41,447 nucleotides of DNA, taken from contig NZ_LRQV01000053.1 in assembly GCF_001567585.1 (NCBI RefSeq), positions 1 to 41,447 of the forward strand, in the 5' to 3' direction. A program made the position numbers and the translations under genes. The notes under the pieces are model-generated. The model saw nothing but the letters and a program-made list of their open reading frames with translations, did not search any database and had not been told where the DNA came from. The DNA is from Micromonospora rosaria. Its GTDB lineage: Bacteria; Actinomycetota; Actinomycetes; Mycobacteriales; Micromonosporaceae. This document shows, piece by piece, positions 7,777 through 15,117 of the stretch (positions within the stretch are counted from its first letter, which is position 1; every line of letters begins with the position of its first letter).

Positions 7777-8985
7777 ATGAGCGACTGGACTGCCTTCGGA
7801 CGGGTGGACGCGGACGGCACCGTTTACGTCAAGACCGCCGACGGCGAGCGGGTGGTCGGTTCCTGGCAGGCGGGGGCACCGGAGGAGGGGCTGGCCCACT
7901 TCGCGCGCCGCTTCGCCGACCTGGTGACCGAGGTGGACCTGACCGAGGCCCGGCTCTCCTCAGGGGCCGCCGACGCGGGTCATTCCCTGGCGACGATCCG
8001 CCGCATCCGCGCCTCGCTGGCGGAGGCGCACGTCGTGGGCGACATCGACGCGCTGGCCAGCCGGCTGGACAAGCTCGCCACCCTCGCCGAGGAGAAGGCC
8101 GGGGAGGCCCGGGCGGCCAAGGACGCGGCCCGCGCCGAGGCGCTCGCCCGCAAGACGACCCTGGTCGAGGAGGCGGAGCGGCTGGCCGCCGAGGCGACCG
8201 GCTGGAAGTCCGCCGGGGACCGGCTCAAGGAGATCCTCGACGAGTGGAAGACCATCCGGGGCGTCGACAAGAAGGCCGACGGTGAGCTGTGGAAGCGGTT
8301 CGCCGCCGCCCGGGACGGCTTCACCCGGCGCCGGGGCGCCCACTTCGCCTCCCTGGACGCCCAGCGCAAGCAGGCCCAGTCGGTCAAGGAGGAGCTGGTC
8401 GCCGAGGCGGAGAAGCTGAAGGACTCCAGCGAGTGGGCGGCCACCGCCAACCAGCTCAAGGAGCTGATGGCCCAGTGGAAGGCCGCGCCCCGGGCGTCCA
8501 AGGAGGCCGAGCAGAAGCTCTGGGAACGGTTCCGGGCCGCCCAGGACGACTTCTTCACCCGGCGCAGCGAGGTCTTCTCGGCCCGTGACAACGAGCAGCG
8601 GGCCAACCTGGAGCGCAAGCAGGCCCTGCTGGCCGAGGCGGAGGCGCTCGACATCGACGGGGACCCGAAGGGCGCCCAGGTCCGGCTGCGCGACATCCAG
8701 GCCCAGTGGCACGAGGCGGGCCGGGTGCCCCGGGACGCCGCCGCCGGGCTGGAGCGCCGGATGCGGGCGATCGACGACAAGGTCCGCGAGGTGATGGACT
8801 CCGCCTGGCGCCGGACCGCCCCGGCCGACAACCCGCTGCTGGCGCAGATGCGTGAGCAGGTCGCCGAGGCCGAGCAGCGGCTGACCCGCGCCCAGGCCGC
8901 CGGGGACGCCCGCCGGATCAAGGAGGCCGAGCAGGCGCTGGCCTCGAAGCGGCAGTTCCTCCAGCTCGCCGAGCAGGCCAGCTAG
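7777..8985 (+). CDS. DUF349-repeat coiled-coil protein
   Basis: The product of 402 residues starts at ATG 7777, about 8 nt downstream of a GAGG ribosome binding site; the open frame extends to 7684 but has no support there. After an N-terminal beta segment (WTAFGRVDADGTVYVKTADG) the protein is almost entirely charged helix. Three DUF349 repeats are visible, each with a W-K/H...F spacing: ILDEWKTIRGVDKKADGELW, LMAQWKAAPRASKEAEQKLW and IQAQWHEAGRVPRDAAAGLE. DUF349 proteins are widespread in actinobacteria; their biochemical role is not established, although such long helical proteins are often suspected of nucleic-acid or scaffold roles. A strong terminator follows 23 nt after the stop, so it is monocistronic. 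Confidence 0.93.
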   Translation: MSDWTAFGRVDADGTVYVKTADGERVVGSWQAGAPEEGLAHFARRFADLVTEVDLTEARLSSGAADAGHSLATIRRIRASLAEAHVVGDIDALASRLDKLATLAEEKAGEARAAKDAARAEALARKTTLVEEAERLAAEATGWKSAGDRLKEILDEWKTIRGVDKKADGELWKRFAAARDGFTRRRGAHFASLDAQRKQAQSVKEELVAEAEKLKDSSEWAATANQLKELMAQWKAAPRASKEAEQKLWERFRAAQDDFFTRRSEVFSARDNEQRANLERKQALLAEAEALDIDGDPKGAQVRLRDIQAQWHEAGRVPRDAAAGLERRMRAIDDKVREVMDSAWRRTAPADNPLLAQMREQVAEAEQRLTRAQAAGDARRIKEAEQALASKRQFLQLAEQAS

Positions 8986-9008
8986 CCCGGCCGGGCCCGA
9001 CACCGACC

Positions 9009-9041
9009 AGGACCCCCGTCCCGCCCCGGGACGGGGGTCCT
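9009..9041 (+). terminator. Intrinsic terminator-like hairpin after the DUF349 gene
   Basis: AGGACCCCCGTCCC (9009-9022) and GGGACGGGGGTCCT (9028-9041) form a perfect 14-bp stem with a 5-nt loop. No U-tract follows, as is usual for high-GC actinobacteria. Confidence 0.9.
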
Positions 9042-9093
9042 CGGCCGTCCACCCCCGCGCGCCGACCCACGTCGGGCCGCCCGAGGCCGTGGA

Positions 9094-9160
9094 TGAGAAC
9101 GTTCACAACCAGTCTTTACATCGATACTCATCTGTGTTTCCATCGGGGAAAGCGCTTGCC
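9094..9160 (+). promoter_or_regulatory. Two LacI-family-like operators upstream of the pectate lyase gene
   Basis: TGAGAACGTTCACA (9094-9107) and GGAAAGCGCTTGCC (9147-9160) are each symmetric at 12 of 14 positions, with centres AACGTT and AGCGCT, the CpG-centred palindromes typical of LacI/GalR regulators. They are 53 bp apart (about five helical turns). A -35-like TTTACA lies at 9115-9120 between them, in an AT-richer stretch. The arrangement suggests catabolite- or pectin-responsive repression. No LacI-type regulator is encoded in this window, so it would act in trans. Confidence 0.6.
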
Positions 9161-9330
9161 ATCGCACCGAGAGGAGCGCCGACCCGGGGGTGCTTCTCAC
9201 CCGAGCCAGTCAGTCCACCGGTAGGGGCACGACGGACCGTCCCCGGCCGAACCCCGCGCGCCGCCACCCCGTCGACGGCGTGCGGGACGGCCGACCCTCG
9301 CTGTCCCCTCTTCGGCAGAAGGAGAGCACC

Positions 9331-10296
9331 GTGCGCACATCCTGGCGTAGGACCCTGCTCGCCACCACCGCCACCGCCACCGCCTCGCTGCTGGTGGTCG
9401 GGGCGCTCACCGTCATCAGCTCGCCGGCCTCCGCCGCCCCGAACTACCTGGTCGGCTGGGCCACCCAGAACGGCGGCACCACCGGCGGCGGCAGCTCCCC
9501 CACCACCACGGTCACCACCGCCGCCGCGCTGACCAGCGCGCTGGGCTCCAGCAGCGCCTCGGTGATCCGGGTCTCCGGCACCATCACCTGCTCCGGCATG
9601 CTGCGGGTCCGGTCCAACAAGACCATCCTCGGCAACGCCGGGGCGACCATCGCCGGCTGCGGCTTCACCGTCAACGGCGACCGCAACGTCATCATCCGGA
9701 ACCTCACCTTCCGCAACTGGGGCGACGACGCGATCAACGTCGAGCAGAACGCCACCAACCTCTGGATCGACCACAACACCTTCACCGCCGGGTACGACGG
9801 CGCGGTCGACATCAAGCGGGGCTCGGACTTCATCACCGTGTCCTGGAACCGCGTGCACAACCACGACAAGACCATGCTGCTCGGGCACAGCGACAGCAAC
9901 GCCGGCCAGGACCAGGGCAAGCTGCGGGTGACCTACCACCACAACTACTTCGACGGCAGCAACCAGCGCAACCCCCGGGTCCGCTTCGGCAACCCGGTGC
10001 ACGTGTTCAACAACTTCTACCGCAGCAACGGCGGGTACGGCGTCGCCTCCACCATGGGTGGCGGCGTCCTGGTCGAGGGCAACTACTTCGAGAACGTGCG
10101 GGACCCGTACCACCTGGGTGAGGGCAGCTCCGGTCCGGGCACCCTGGTGGCCCGGAACAACCACTTCGTCAACTCGGGCGCCGGGCAGGCCGGCGGCAGC
10201 GTCGCCGGCATCCCGTACGGCTATCCGTTGGACCCGGCCGCCAACGTCAAGTCGATCGTGACCAACGGCGCCGGCGCCGGCAAGATCTCGGTCTGA
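9331..10296 (+). CDS. Secreted pectate lyase, polysaccharide lyase family 1
   Basis: Family-1 pectate lyases cleave polygalacturonate by beta-elimination outside the cell, using Ca2+. The 321-residue product starts at GTG 9331, with AAGGAG 6 nt or so upstream. It has a signal peptide (MRTSWRRTLL... to ASAAP at about 37) and then a right-handed beta-helix: VIRVSGTITC, NKTILGNAGATI, NVIIRNLTFRNWGDDAINVE, NLWIDHNTFTAGYDGAVDIK, ITVSWNRVHNHDKTMLLGHSD, VTYHHNYFDGSNQRNPRVRFG and VHVFNNFY. The WIDHNTF, D-x-D and RNPRVRFG elements correspond to the Ca2+-binding and catalytic-Arg motifs of the family. There is no extra carbohydrate-binding domain. Flanked by terminators, it is a one-gene unit under the two palindromes at 9094-9160. 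Confidence 0.95.
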   Translation: MRTSWRRTLLATTATATASLLVVGALTVISSPASAAPNYLVGWATQNGGTTGGGSSPTTTVTTAAALTSALGSSSASVIRVSGTITCSGMLRVRSNKTILGNAGATIAGCGFTVNGDRNVIIRNLTFRNWGDDAINVEQNATNLWIDHNTFTAGYDGAVDIKRGSDFITVSWNRVHNHDKTMLLGHSDSNAGQDQGKLRVTYHHNYFDGSNQRNPRVRFGNPVHVFNNFYRSNGGYGVASTMGGGVLVEGNYFENVRDPYHLGEGSSGPGTLVARNNHFVNSGAGQAGGSVAGIPYGYPLDPAANVKSIVTNGAGAGKISV

Positions 10297-10310
10297 GCCC
10301 CGGACCCGGC

Positions 10311-10339
10311 TCGGGGCCCGCCCACGCGGCGGGCCCCGA
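10311..10339. terminator. Bidirectional terminator between pectate lyase and miaB genes
   Basis: TCGGGGCCCGCC (10311-10322) and GGCGGGCCCCGA (10328-10339) form a perfect 12-bp stem with a 5-nt loop, 15 nt after the lyase stop and 8 nt beyond the miaB stop on the other strand. Confidence 0.85.
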
Positions 10340-10346
10340 CCTCACG

Positions 10347-11825
10347 TCAGTGCGCGGCGCAGCCGGTCGTCGGCGCGGGCGCCACGGCCGGCACACCGAC
10401 CGTGGGCAACCCGAGCAGCACCCCGGGGGTACGCGGGGAGCGGCCCGCCTCGGCGGCGTCCCCGGCCCGGGTCCGCCGGTGCGCGACCGGCTCGCCGTCG
10501 GCGTTGAGGTGGTGCGGGGCGGCGTACGTGACGGTGGTGTGCACGATGTCACCGGGGCGGATCAGCCCCTGGTACGAGCCGGCGTCGAAGTGCACCAGCC
10601 GCCCGTCGCGGGCCCGGCCGGACATCCGGCCGGTGCGCTCGTCCTTGCGCCCCTCGCCGACGGCGACCAGCACCTCGACGGTCTCCCCCACCAGCTTCTT
10701 GTTCTCCGCCCAGGTGATCTCCTCGACCGTGGCGACCAGCCGCTCGTAGCGTTCCTGCACCACCTGCTTGGGCAGTTGGCCGTCCATGGTGGCGGCCGGG
10801 GTGCCGGGCCGCTTGGAGTACTGGAAGGTGAACGCCGAGGAGAACCGGGCCGCGCGGACCACGTCCAGGGTCCGCGCGAAGTCGGCCTCGGTCTCGCCGG
10901 GGAAGCCGACGATGATGTCCGTGGTGATCGCCGCGTCCGGCATCGCCGCCCGGACCTTGTCGATGATGCCGAGGTACCGCTCCGACCGGTACGACCGGCG
11001 CATCGCGCGCAGCACGTCGTCCGAGCCGGACTGCAACGGCATGTGCAGCGAGTGGCAGACGTTCGGCGTCTCGGCCATCGCGGCGATCACGTCGTCGGTG
11101 AAGTCCTTCGGGTGCGGGCTGGTGAACCGGACCCGCTCCAGCCCGTCGACGTCCCCGCAGGCCCGCAGCAGCTTGCCGAAGGCGTACCGGTCGCCGAACT
11201 CGACGCCGTAGGAGTTGACGTTCTGCCCGAGCAGGGTCACCTCCAGCACGCCCTCGTCGACCAGGGCGCGGACCTCGGAGAGGATGTCGCCGGGGCGACG
11301 GTCCTTCTCCTTTCCGCGCAGCGCCGGCACGATGCAGAAGGTGCAGGTGTTGTTGCAGCCCACCGAGATCGACACCCAGCCGGCGTAGGTCGACTCGCGC
11401 CGGGTCGGCAGGGTGGAGGGGAAGACGTCCAGCGACTCCAGGATCTCCACCTCGGCGGCGGCGTTGTGCCGGGCCCGCTCCAGCAGCACCGGCAGCGAGC
11501 CGATGTTGTGCGTGCCGAAGACCACGTCCACCCAGGGCGCCCGACGGACGATCTCGCCCCGGTCCTTCTGCGCCAGGCAGCCGCCGACGGCGATCTGCAT
11601 CCCCGGATTGCGGGACTTCACCGGGCGCAGGTGGCCGAGGTTGCCGTAGAGCCGGTTGTCGGCGTTCTCCCGTACCGCGCAGGTGTTGAAGACCATCACG
11701 TCCGGGTGGTCGTCACCCGCGTCGGCCCGCACGTAGCCGGCCCGCTCCAGCAGGCCGGAGATCCGTTCGGAGTCGTGCACGTTCATCTGGCAGCCGTACG
11801 TCACGACGTTGTAGGTCTTCGCCAC
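10347..11825 (-). CDS. miaB: tRNA-2-methylthio-N6-dimethylallyladenosine synthase
   Basis: MiaB is a radical-SAM methylthiotransferase that adds a methylthio group at C2 of i6A37 in tRNA. The 492-residue product starts at GTG 11825. The N-terminal MTTase domain carries three cluster cysteines (TYGCQMN, FNTCAVRENAD, VGGCLAQKD). The radical-SAM domain has the CxxxCxxC motif in SVGCNNTCTFCIVPALRGKEKDR-type sequence, followed by LLGQNVNSYG, MPLQSGSD and DIIVGFPGETEADF. A C-terminal TRAM domain follows (about 390-450), then an Ala/Pro-rich tail. In many actinobacteria it sits beside miaA; here about 4.5 kb with the DUF349 and pectate lyase genes separate them. Confidence 0.97.
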   Translation of the reverse strand: MAKTYNVVTYGCQMNVHDSERISGLLERAGYVRADAGDDHPDVMVFNTCAVRENADNRLYGNLGHLRPVKSRNPGMQIAVGGCLAQKDRGEIVRRAPWVDVVFGTHNIGSLPVLLERARHNAAAEVEILESLDVFPSTLPTRRESTYAGWVSISVGCNNTCTFCIVPALRGKEKDRRPGDILSEVRALVDEGVLEVTLLGQNVNSYGVEFGDRYAFGKLLRACGDVDGLERVRFTSPHPKDFTDDVIAAMAETPNVCHSLHMPLQSGSDDVLRAMRRSYRSERYLGIIDKVRAAMPDAAITTDIIVGFPGETEADFARTLDVVRAARFSSAFTFQYSKRPGTPAATMDGQLPKQVVQERYERLVATVEEITWAENKKLVGETVEVLVAVGEGRKDERTGRMSGRARDGRLVHFDAGSYQGLIRPGDIVHTTVTYAAPHHLNADGEPVAHRRTRAGDAAEAGRSPRTPGVLLGLPTVGVPAVAPAPTTGCAAH

Positions 11826-11904
11826 CCTCGCAGCGCCCCTTTCCTCGGGGTACCAGGGTAGCGGCCCCTCGACGCGGCCCGGTGGCGTCCCACCACCCGC
11901 CCCG

Positions 11905-11920
11905 GGGCGGGGCCCCGCCC
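11905..11920. repeat. 16-bp perfect GC palindrome between miaB and the DUF2277 gene
   Basis: GGGCGGGG (11905-11912) is directly followed by its inverse CCCCGCCC (11913-11920) in the 174-bp divergent spacer 11826-11999. It could form a cruciform or be an operator. Fully GC palindromes arise easily at this base composition, so weight is low. Confidence 0.4.
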
Positions 11921-11999
11921 GGCGGGTCTCGCCCCCCGTCCCGGCCCGGAGCGTGGCACCGTGGACGGGTCCGGTCCGGGCCCAGGCGAGGAGAAGGCG

Positions 12000-12245
12000 A
12001 TGTGCCGCAGCATCAAGACCCTGCGTGAACCGTTCGTGCCGGCGGTGACCCCGGCCGACATCGACGCCGCCGCGTTGCAGTACGTCCGGAAGATCTCCGG
12101 TTTCCGGGCACCCGCCGCCCACAACGCCGCCGCCTTCGACGCGGCGGTCGCCGCGGTCGCGGCGGCCACCCGCACCCTCCTCGACGACCTGGTCGTCAAG
12201 GGCGGCGCCACCCCCGCCCGCCGGGAAGGAAGGGCCCCCTCTTAA
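12000..12245 (+). CDS. DUF2277 family small protein
   Basis: The product of 81 residues starts at ATG 12000, after GAGGAGAAGG at about 11988-11997. It begins MCRSIKTLREPFVPAVTPAD, the hallmark opening of DUF2277 proteins, followed by helix-forming sequence (IDAAALQYVRKISGFRAP). The family is of unknown function; the conserved Cys2 near the N-terminus stands out. The last 7 codons and the stop (from about 12226) lie inside a dispersed repeat shared with 24232-24265, so the natural C-terminus may have been replaced or extended by the repeat. Confidence 0.85.
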   Translation: MCRSIKTLREPFVPAVTPADIDAAALQYVRKISGFRAPAAHNAAAFDAAVAAVAAATRTLLDDLVVKGGATPARREGRAPS

Positions 12246-12274
12246 CGCCTGGGGTAGAGAAGGGAACCCTTCTC
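12226..12274 (+). repeat. Dispersed intergenic repeat, copy 1, with hairpin
   Basis: The 34 nt at 12226-12259 match the reverse complement of 24232-24265 with one difference (shared core GGGCCCCCT-N-TTAACGCC). In this copy it is followed by the hairpin GAGAAGGG-aa-CCCTTCTC (12257-12274). It supplies the last codons and the TAA stop of the DUF2277 gene. Similar hairpin-bearing repeats occur widely in Micromonospora-type genomes as I recall, but that needs a genome search. Confidence 0.75.
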
Positions 12275-12334
12275 ACCGCCCGCGCCGTCCCGCCCCGCGC
12301 GCCCCGCGTGCCGGGCGGGGTTCAGGCCGGGGGG

Positions 12335-12814
12335 TCAGGCGGCGGCGAGGGCGGGGATGACCGAGTCGGGCGCCCAGCGCGACCGGTGGCACCGGGACCA
12401 GCCCCGGCAGCCCGGATTGTCCAGGGTGCAGAGCCGCTGGTTGCTCAGTTCCTCGCCGTCGTCGGTCTCGGTCAGGTCGAAGTGCACCGGACGGATGGTG
12501 CCGTCCGGCCCGACGAGCAGGTGCCGCCCGGCGTCCAGGGTGTCGTCGCGCAGCAGGCAGTTGCGCCCCAGCAGCCGGGCCAGGGCCGCGATGCCCGCCT
12601 CTTCGGACAGCCGGTCGGGCACGCCGTAGCAGTCCACGATGGTGCCGAATTCGCCCGGGGCCTCCCAGACGTCGCAGATCACCGCGTACGTGGGCAGGCG
12701 GGCCGGGTCGGCCACCGCCAGCGGCATCACCACCCGACCGAGCGCCTCGGCCAGTGCCGGGTACACCTCCACGGGTGGCACCCGGTCGATTCTCCAGTTC
12801 CACAGCTCGGTCAC
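12335..12814 (-). CDS. Hypothetical protein, unrecognised family
   Basis: The product of 159 residues starts at GTG 12814 with a strong ribosome binding site (GAGGAGG) about 5 nt upstream. It is acidic in the middle (VHFDLTETDDGEELSNQRLC) and has cysteines clustered near the end (LCTLDNPGCRGWSRCHRSRW) that could bind metal or form disulfides. There is no signal peptide or membrane segment. Segments such as PTYAVICDVWEAPGEFGTIV and GRHLLVGPDGTIRPVHFDL suggest a compact alpha/beta domain. It converges on the DUF2277 gene and is separated from selD by 277 bp. I do not recognise the family and assign no function. Confidence 0.7.
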   Translation of the reverse strand: MTELWNWRIDRVPPVEVYPALAEALGRVVMPLAVADPARLPTYAVICDVWEAPGEFGTIVDCYGVPDRLSEEAGIAALARLLGRNCLLRDDTLDAGRHLLVGPDGTIRPVHFDLTETDDGEELSNQRLCTLDNPGCRGWSRCHRSRWAPDSVIPALAAA

Positions 12815-13027
12815 GCCGCCTCCTCGCTGTGCTCGTCCCACCGGCCTCCGGATCGGGCCTTACTGACGATGGTGGGGGGCATATGACCGCAGCCGGGGGC
12901 AAGTTACCGGTCTGTGACCATTCCGGGCAAATTTTCCTGAGTCCCCGTTGCTGGAAGTAGCGGGAAGATGACAGTTTATCGGGTACGGTGCCCCGAACGC
13001 GCGACCGGACGGCCGGCGAGCCGACGC
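12815..13027. other. Non-coding, AT-richer spacer between the hypothetical gene and selD
   Basis: No supported gene. The part at 12880-12985 is clearly less GC-rich than the rest of the window (for example GGGCAAATTTTCCTGAG), which fits the promoter and leader of the minus-strand gene at 12335-12814. A 25-codon plus-strand frame (12883-12960) with a G-run before its ATG is present but has no other support. Confidence 0.4.
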
Positions 13028-13062
13028 CGCACCCGCCCCGGGGCGGGCCGGGGCGGGGTGCG
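13028..13062 (-). terminator. Terminator-like hairpin after selD
   Basis: CGCACCCGCCCCGG (13028-13041) pairs with CCGGGGCGGGGTGCG (13048-13062), giving a 14-bp stem with one bulged C and a 6-nt loop, about 30 nt downstream of the selD stop codon. Confidence 0.75.
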
Positions 13063-13091
13063 ACACCAGGGGGCCGACCAGCGGCCAAGGC

Positions 13092-14081
13092 TCAGCGCAG
13101 CAGCACCAGGTGTTCGCCCCGGGGCAGCAGTTCGCCGATCACGGTCGCCCCGGGCACCTCCCCCGCGACCAGGAGCCCGCCGGAGGTCTGCGCGTCGGCC
13201 AGCAGCAGCCGGTCGGCCTCACCGGTCGGGCCGGCGTCGGTCCACGGGGTCACCCAGTCCAGGTTGCGCCGGCTGCCCCCGCTGACGTACCCGTCCCGCA
13301 CCGCCTCCCGCGCCCCGGCCAGGTACGGCACCCGGGCGGTGTCGATGGCGACCGTCAGCCGGCTGGCCCGCGCCAGCTTCGAGGCGTGCCCGAGCAGGCC
13401 GAAGCCGGTCACGTCGGTGCCGCAGCGGATCCCGGCGGCGACCGCCGCGCTCGCGGCGTCCCGGTTCAGGGCGCTCATCGTGGCCACCGCCTCGGGGAAC
13501 GTCTCGCCGGTCGCCTTGTGCCGGGTGTTCAGCACCCCCACCCCGAGCGGTTTGGTCAACGACAGCGGCAGCCCCGCCCGCCCCGCGTCCAGGGTGATCA
13601 ACTCGTCGGGGCGGACCACCCCGGTCACCGCCAGGCCGTACTTGGGGCCGTCGTCGTCGACGCTGTGCCCGCCGGCCAGGTGACAGCTGGCCTGGCGGGC
13701 CACGTCCTGCCCGCCGCGCAGCACCTCCCGGGCCAGGTCCAGCGGCAGCACGTCACGCGGCCAGCAGAGCAGGTTGAGCGCGACCAACGGGGTGCCGCCC
13801 ATCGCGTAGACGTCGGAGAGGGCGTTGGCCGCCGCGATCCGCCCCCAGTCGTACGGATCGTCGACCACCGGTGTGAAGAAGTCGGCGGTGCTCACCAGTC
13901 CGGTACACTCATCGAGGCGAACCACTGCGGCGTCGTCGCCGTGGTCGATCCCGACCAACAGTTCGGCGGTGCCGCTGGCGGGGGCGAGCCCGGCCACCAT
14001 GGCCTCCAGCTCGCCGGGCGGGATCTTGCAGGCACACCCACCACCCCGGGCGTACCTGGTCAGTCGTACCGGTTCGGTCAT
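13092..14081 (-). CDS. selD: Selenide, water dikinase (selenophosphate synthetase)
   Basis: SelD makes selenophosphate from selenide and ATP for selenocysteine or selenouridine synthesis. The 329-residue product starts at ATG 14081. The glycine-rich catalytic loop reads RGGGCACKIPP; the catalytic residue, selenocysteine in some homologues, is Cys16 encoded by TGT, and the conserved Lys is Lys19. The AIRS-type ATP-binding pieces are present: IDHGDDAAVV, DFFTPVVDDPYDWGRIAAANALSDVYAMGG, LAGGHSVDDDGPKYGLAVTG and CGTDVTGFGLLGHA. GGAGG directly abuts the ATG, unusually close, so initiation may use a different mechanism or start. No selA, selB or tRNA-Sec gene is near. A strong hairpin ends the unit. 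Confidence 0.95.
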   Translation of the reverse strand: MTEPVRLTRYARGGGCACKIPPGELEAMVAGLAPASGTAELLVGIDHGDDAAVVRLDECTGLVSTADFFTPVVDDPYDWGRIAAANALSDVYAMGGTPLVALNLLCWPRDVLPLDLAREVLRGGQDVARQASCHLAGGHSVDDDGPKYGLAVTGVVRPDELITLDAGRAGLPLSLTKPLGVGVLNTRHKATGETFPEAVATMSALNRDAASAAVAAGIRCGTDVTGFGLLGHASKLARASRLTVAIDTARVPYLAGAREAVRDGYVSGGSRRNLDWVTPWTDAGPTGEADRLLLADAQTSGGLLVAGEVPGATVIGELLPRGEHLVLLR

Positions 14082-14137
14082 CCTCCGATGATCCCGTGGC
14101 CAACGTGGCGATCGCCACCACAGCGGCCCGATGCGGG

Positions 14138-14167
14138 CCGGAATTCGGATTCCGGACACAGTCCGGG
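14138..14167. promoter_or_regulatory. Overlapping hairpins in the selD-gluA divergent spacer
   Basis: CCGGAAT-TCGG-ATTCCGG (14138-14155) is a perfect 7-bp stem with a 4-nt loop. Its right arm also pairs with the next stretch (CCGGAC-aca-GTCCGG, 14152-14166), so only one hairpin can form at a time. The 206-bp spacer 14082-14287 also holds TTGCAT (14198-14203) and TACAGT (14223-14228), a possible gluA promoter with a 19-bp spacer. Confidence 0.35.
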
Positions 14168-14287
14168 ACGGGTGTTACACCCTCGTGACCATTTGGCTTG
14201 CATGCCGCTACGTCGCCCCGCCTACAGTTGCCGCAACCGGGGGTTCATCCGACCCCGGTTCCCGCGACGACAGGGACGGTGGACGAC

Positions 14288-15034
14288 GTGACGACGGGCG
14301 AACCGCTCATCGTGCTGGACGAGGTCAACAAGCACTTCGGGCCACTGCACGTGCTGCAGGACGTCTCGCTCTCGGTCGGTCGGGGCGAGGTGGTGGTGGT
14401 GATCGGCCCCTCCGGCTCCGGCAAGTCGACGCTGTGCCGGACGATCAACCGCCTGGAGCCGATCGACTCGGGCACGATCACCTTCGACGGCCGGCCGCTG
14501 CCCGCCGAGGGCAAGGCGCTGGCGAAGCTGCGCAGCGAGGTCGGCATGGTCTTCCAGTCGTTCAACCTCTTCGCGCACAAGACCATCCTGGAGAACGTGA
14601 CCCTCGGGCCGGTCAAGGTCCGCAAGGAGAAGCCGGCCGCCGCCCGGGAGCGTGGCCTGGCCCTGCTCGACCGGGTCGGCATCGCCAACCAGGCCGACAA
14701 GTTCCCGGCCCAGCTCTCCGGCGGCCAGCAGCAGCGGGCCGCCATCGCCCGGGCGCTGGCCATGCAGCCCAAGGCGATGCTCTTCGACGAGCCGACCAGC
14801 GCGCTGGACCCGGAGATGGTCGGCGAGGTGCTGGACGTGATGACGTCGCTCGCCCGCGACGGCATGACCATGGTCGTGGTCACGCACGAGATGGGCTTCG
14901 CCCGGCACGCGGCGAACCGGGTCATCTTCATGGCCGACGGCCGGCTCGTCGAGGACGCGGCGCCGACCGAGTTCTTCGCCAACCCGCGCAGTGAGCGGGC
15001 CAAGGACTTCCTGTCGAAGATCCTGACGCACTAG
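14288..15034 (+). CDS. gluA: Glutamate/polar amino acid ABC transporter, ATP-binding protein
   Basis: This is the cytoplasmic ATPase of a high-affinity amino acid importer. It has 248 residues from GTG 14288; an in-frame GTG at 14279 is an alternative. Motifs are Walker A GPSGSGKST (40-48), Q-loop VGMVFQSFNLFAHKT, signature LSGGQQQR, Walker B AMLFDEPTSALDPE, and switch His in VVVTHEMGFA. The family is the polar amino acid transporter group (GlnQ/GluA). It opens a four-gene operon encoding ATPase, lipoprotein and two permeases, in the gluABCD order known from Corynebacterium. Glutamate specificity is inferred from synteny; glutamine or another polar amino acid is possible. Confidence 0.93.
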   Translation: MTTGEPLIVLDEVNKHFGPLHVLQDVSLSVGRGEVVVVIGPSGSGKSTLCRTINRLEPIDSGTITFDGRPLPAEGKALAKLRSEVGMVFQSFNLFAHKTILENVTLGPVKVRKEKPAAARERGLALLDRVGIANQADKFPAQLSGGQQQRAAIARALAMQPKAMLFDEPTSALDPEMVGEVLDVMTSLARDGMTMVVVTHEMGFARHAANRVIFMADGRLVEDAAPTEFFANPRSERAKDFLSKILTH

Positions 15035-15117
15035 GCGTCTGTTGTGGAGCGTGCCGCCCCCGGCGAGCTCCGTCGAAGCCCTCATCGATGGGGCTCCGTC
15101 GAAAAAGGAGAATGAAG

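Noticed and set aside
5353..7899. A single 848-codon minus-strand frame covering miaA and beyond
   Set aside because: Only the part from 6303 down is MiaA. The upstream part is Arg/Pro/Gly-rich out-of-frame translation of the LigB-like and SnoaL-like genes, not a fusion.
12883..12960. 25-codon plus-strand frame as a small protein gene
   Set aside because: It has a G-run before the ATG but no other support, and it lies in the AT-richer probable promoter of the opposite gene.
13980..14060. Selenocysteine codon and SECIS element in selD
   Set aside because: The catalytic position is encoded by TGT, and no in-frame TGA or downstream hairpin at the right place is seen.
14981..15003. GCGCAGTGAGCGG in gluA as another copy of the ERS motif
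   Set aside because: It lacks the CGAACG half and is explained by conserved coding sequence near the gluA C-terminus.
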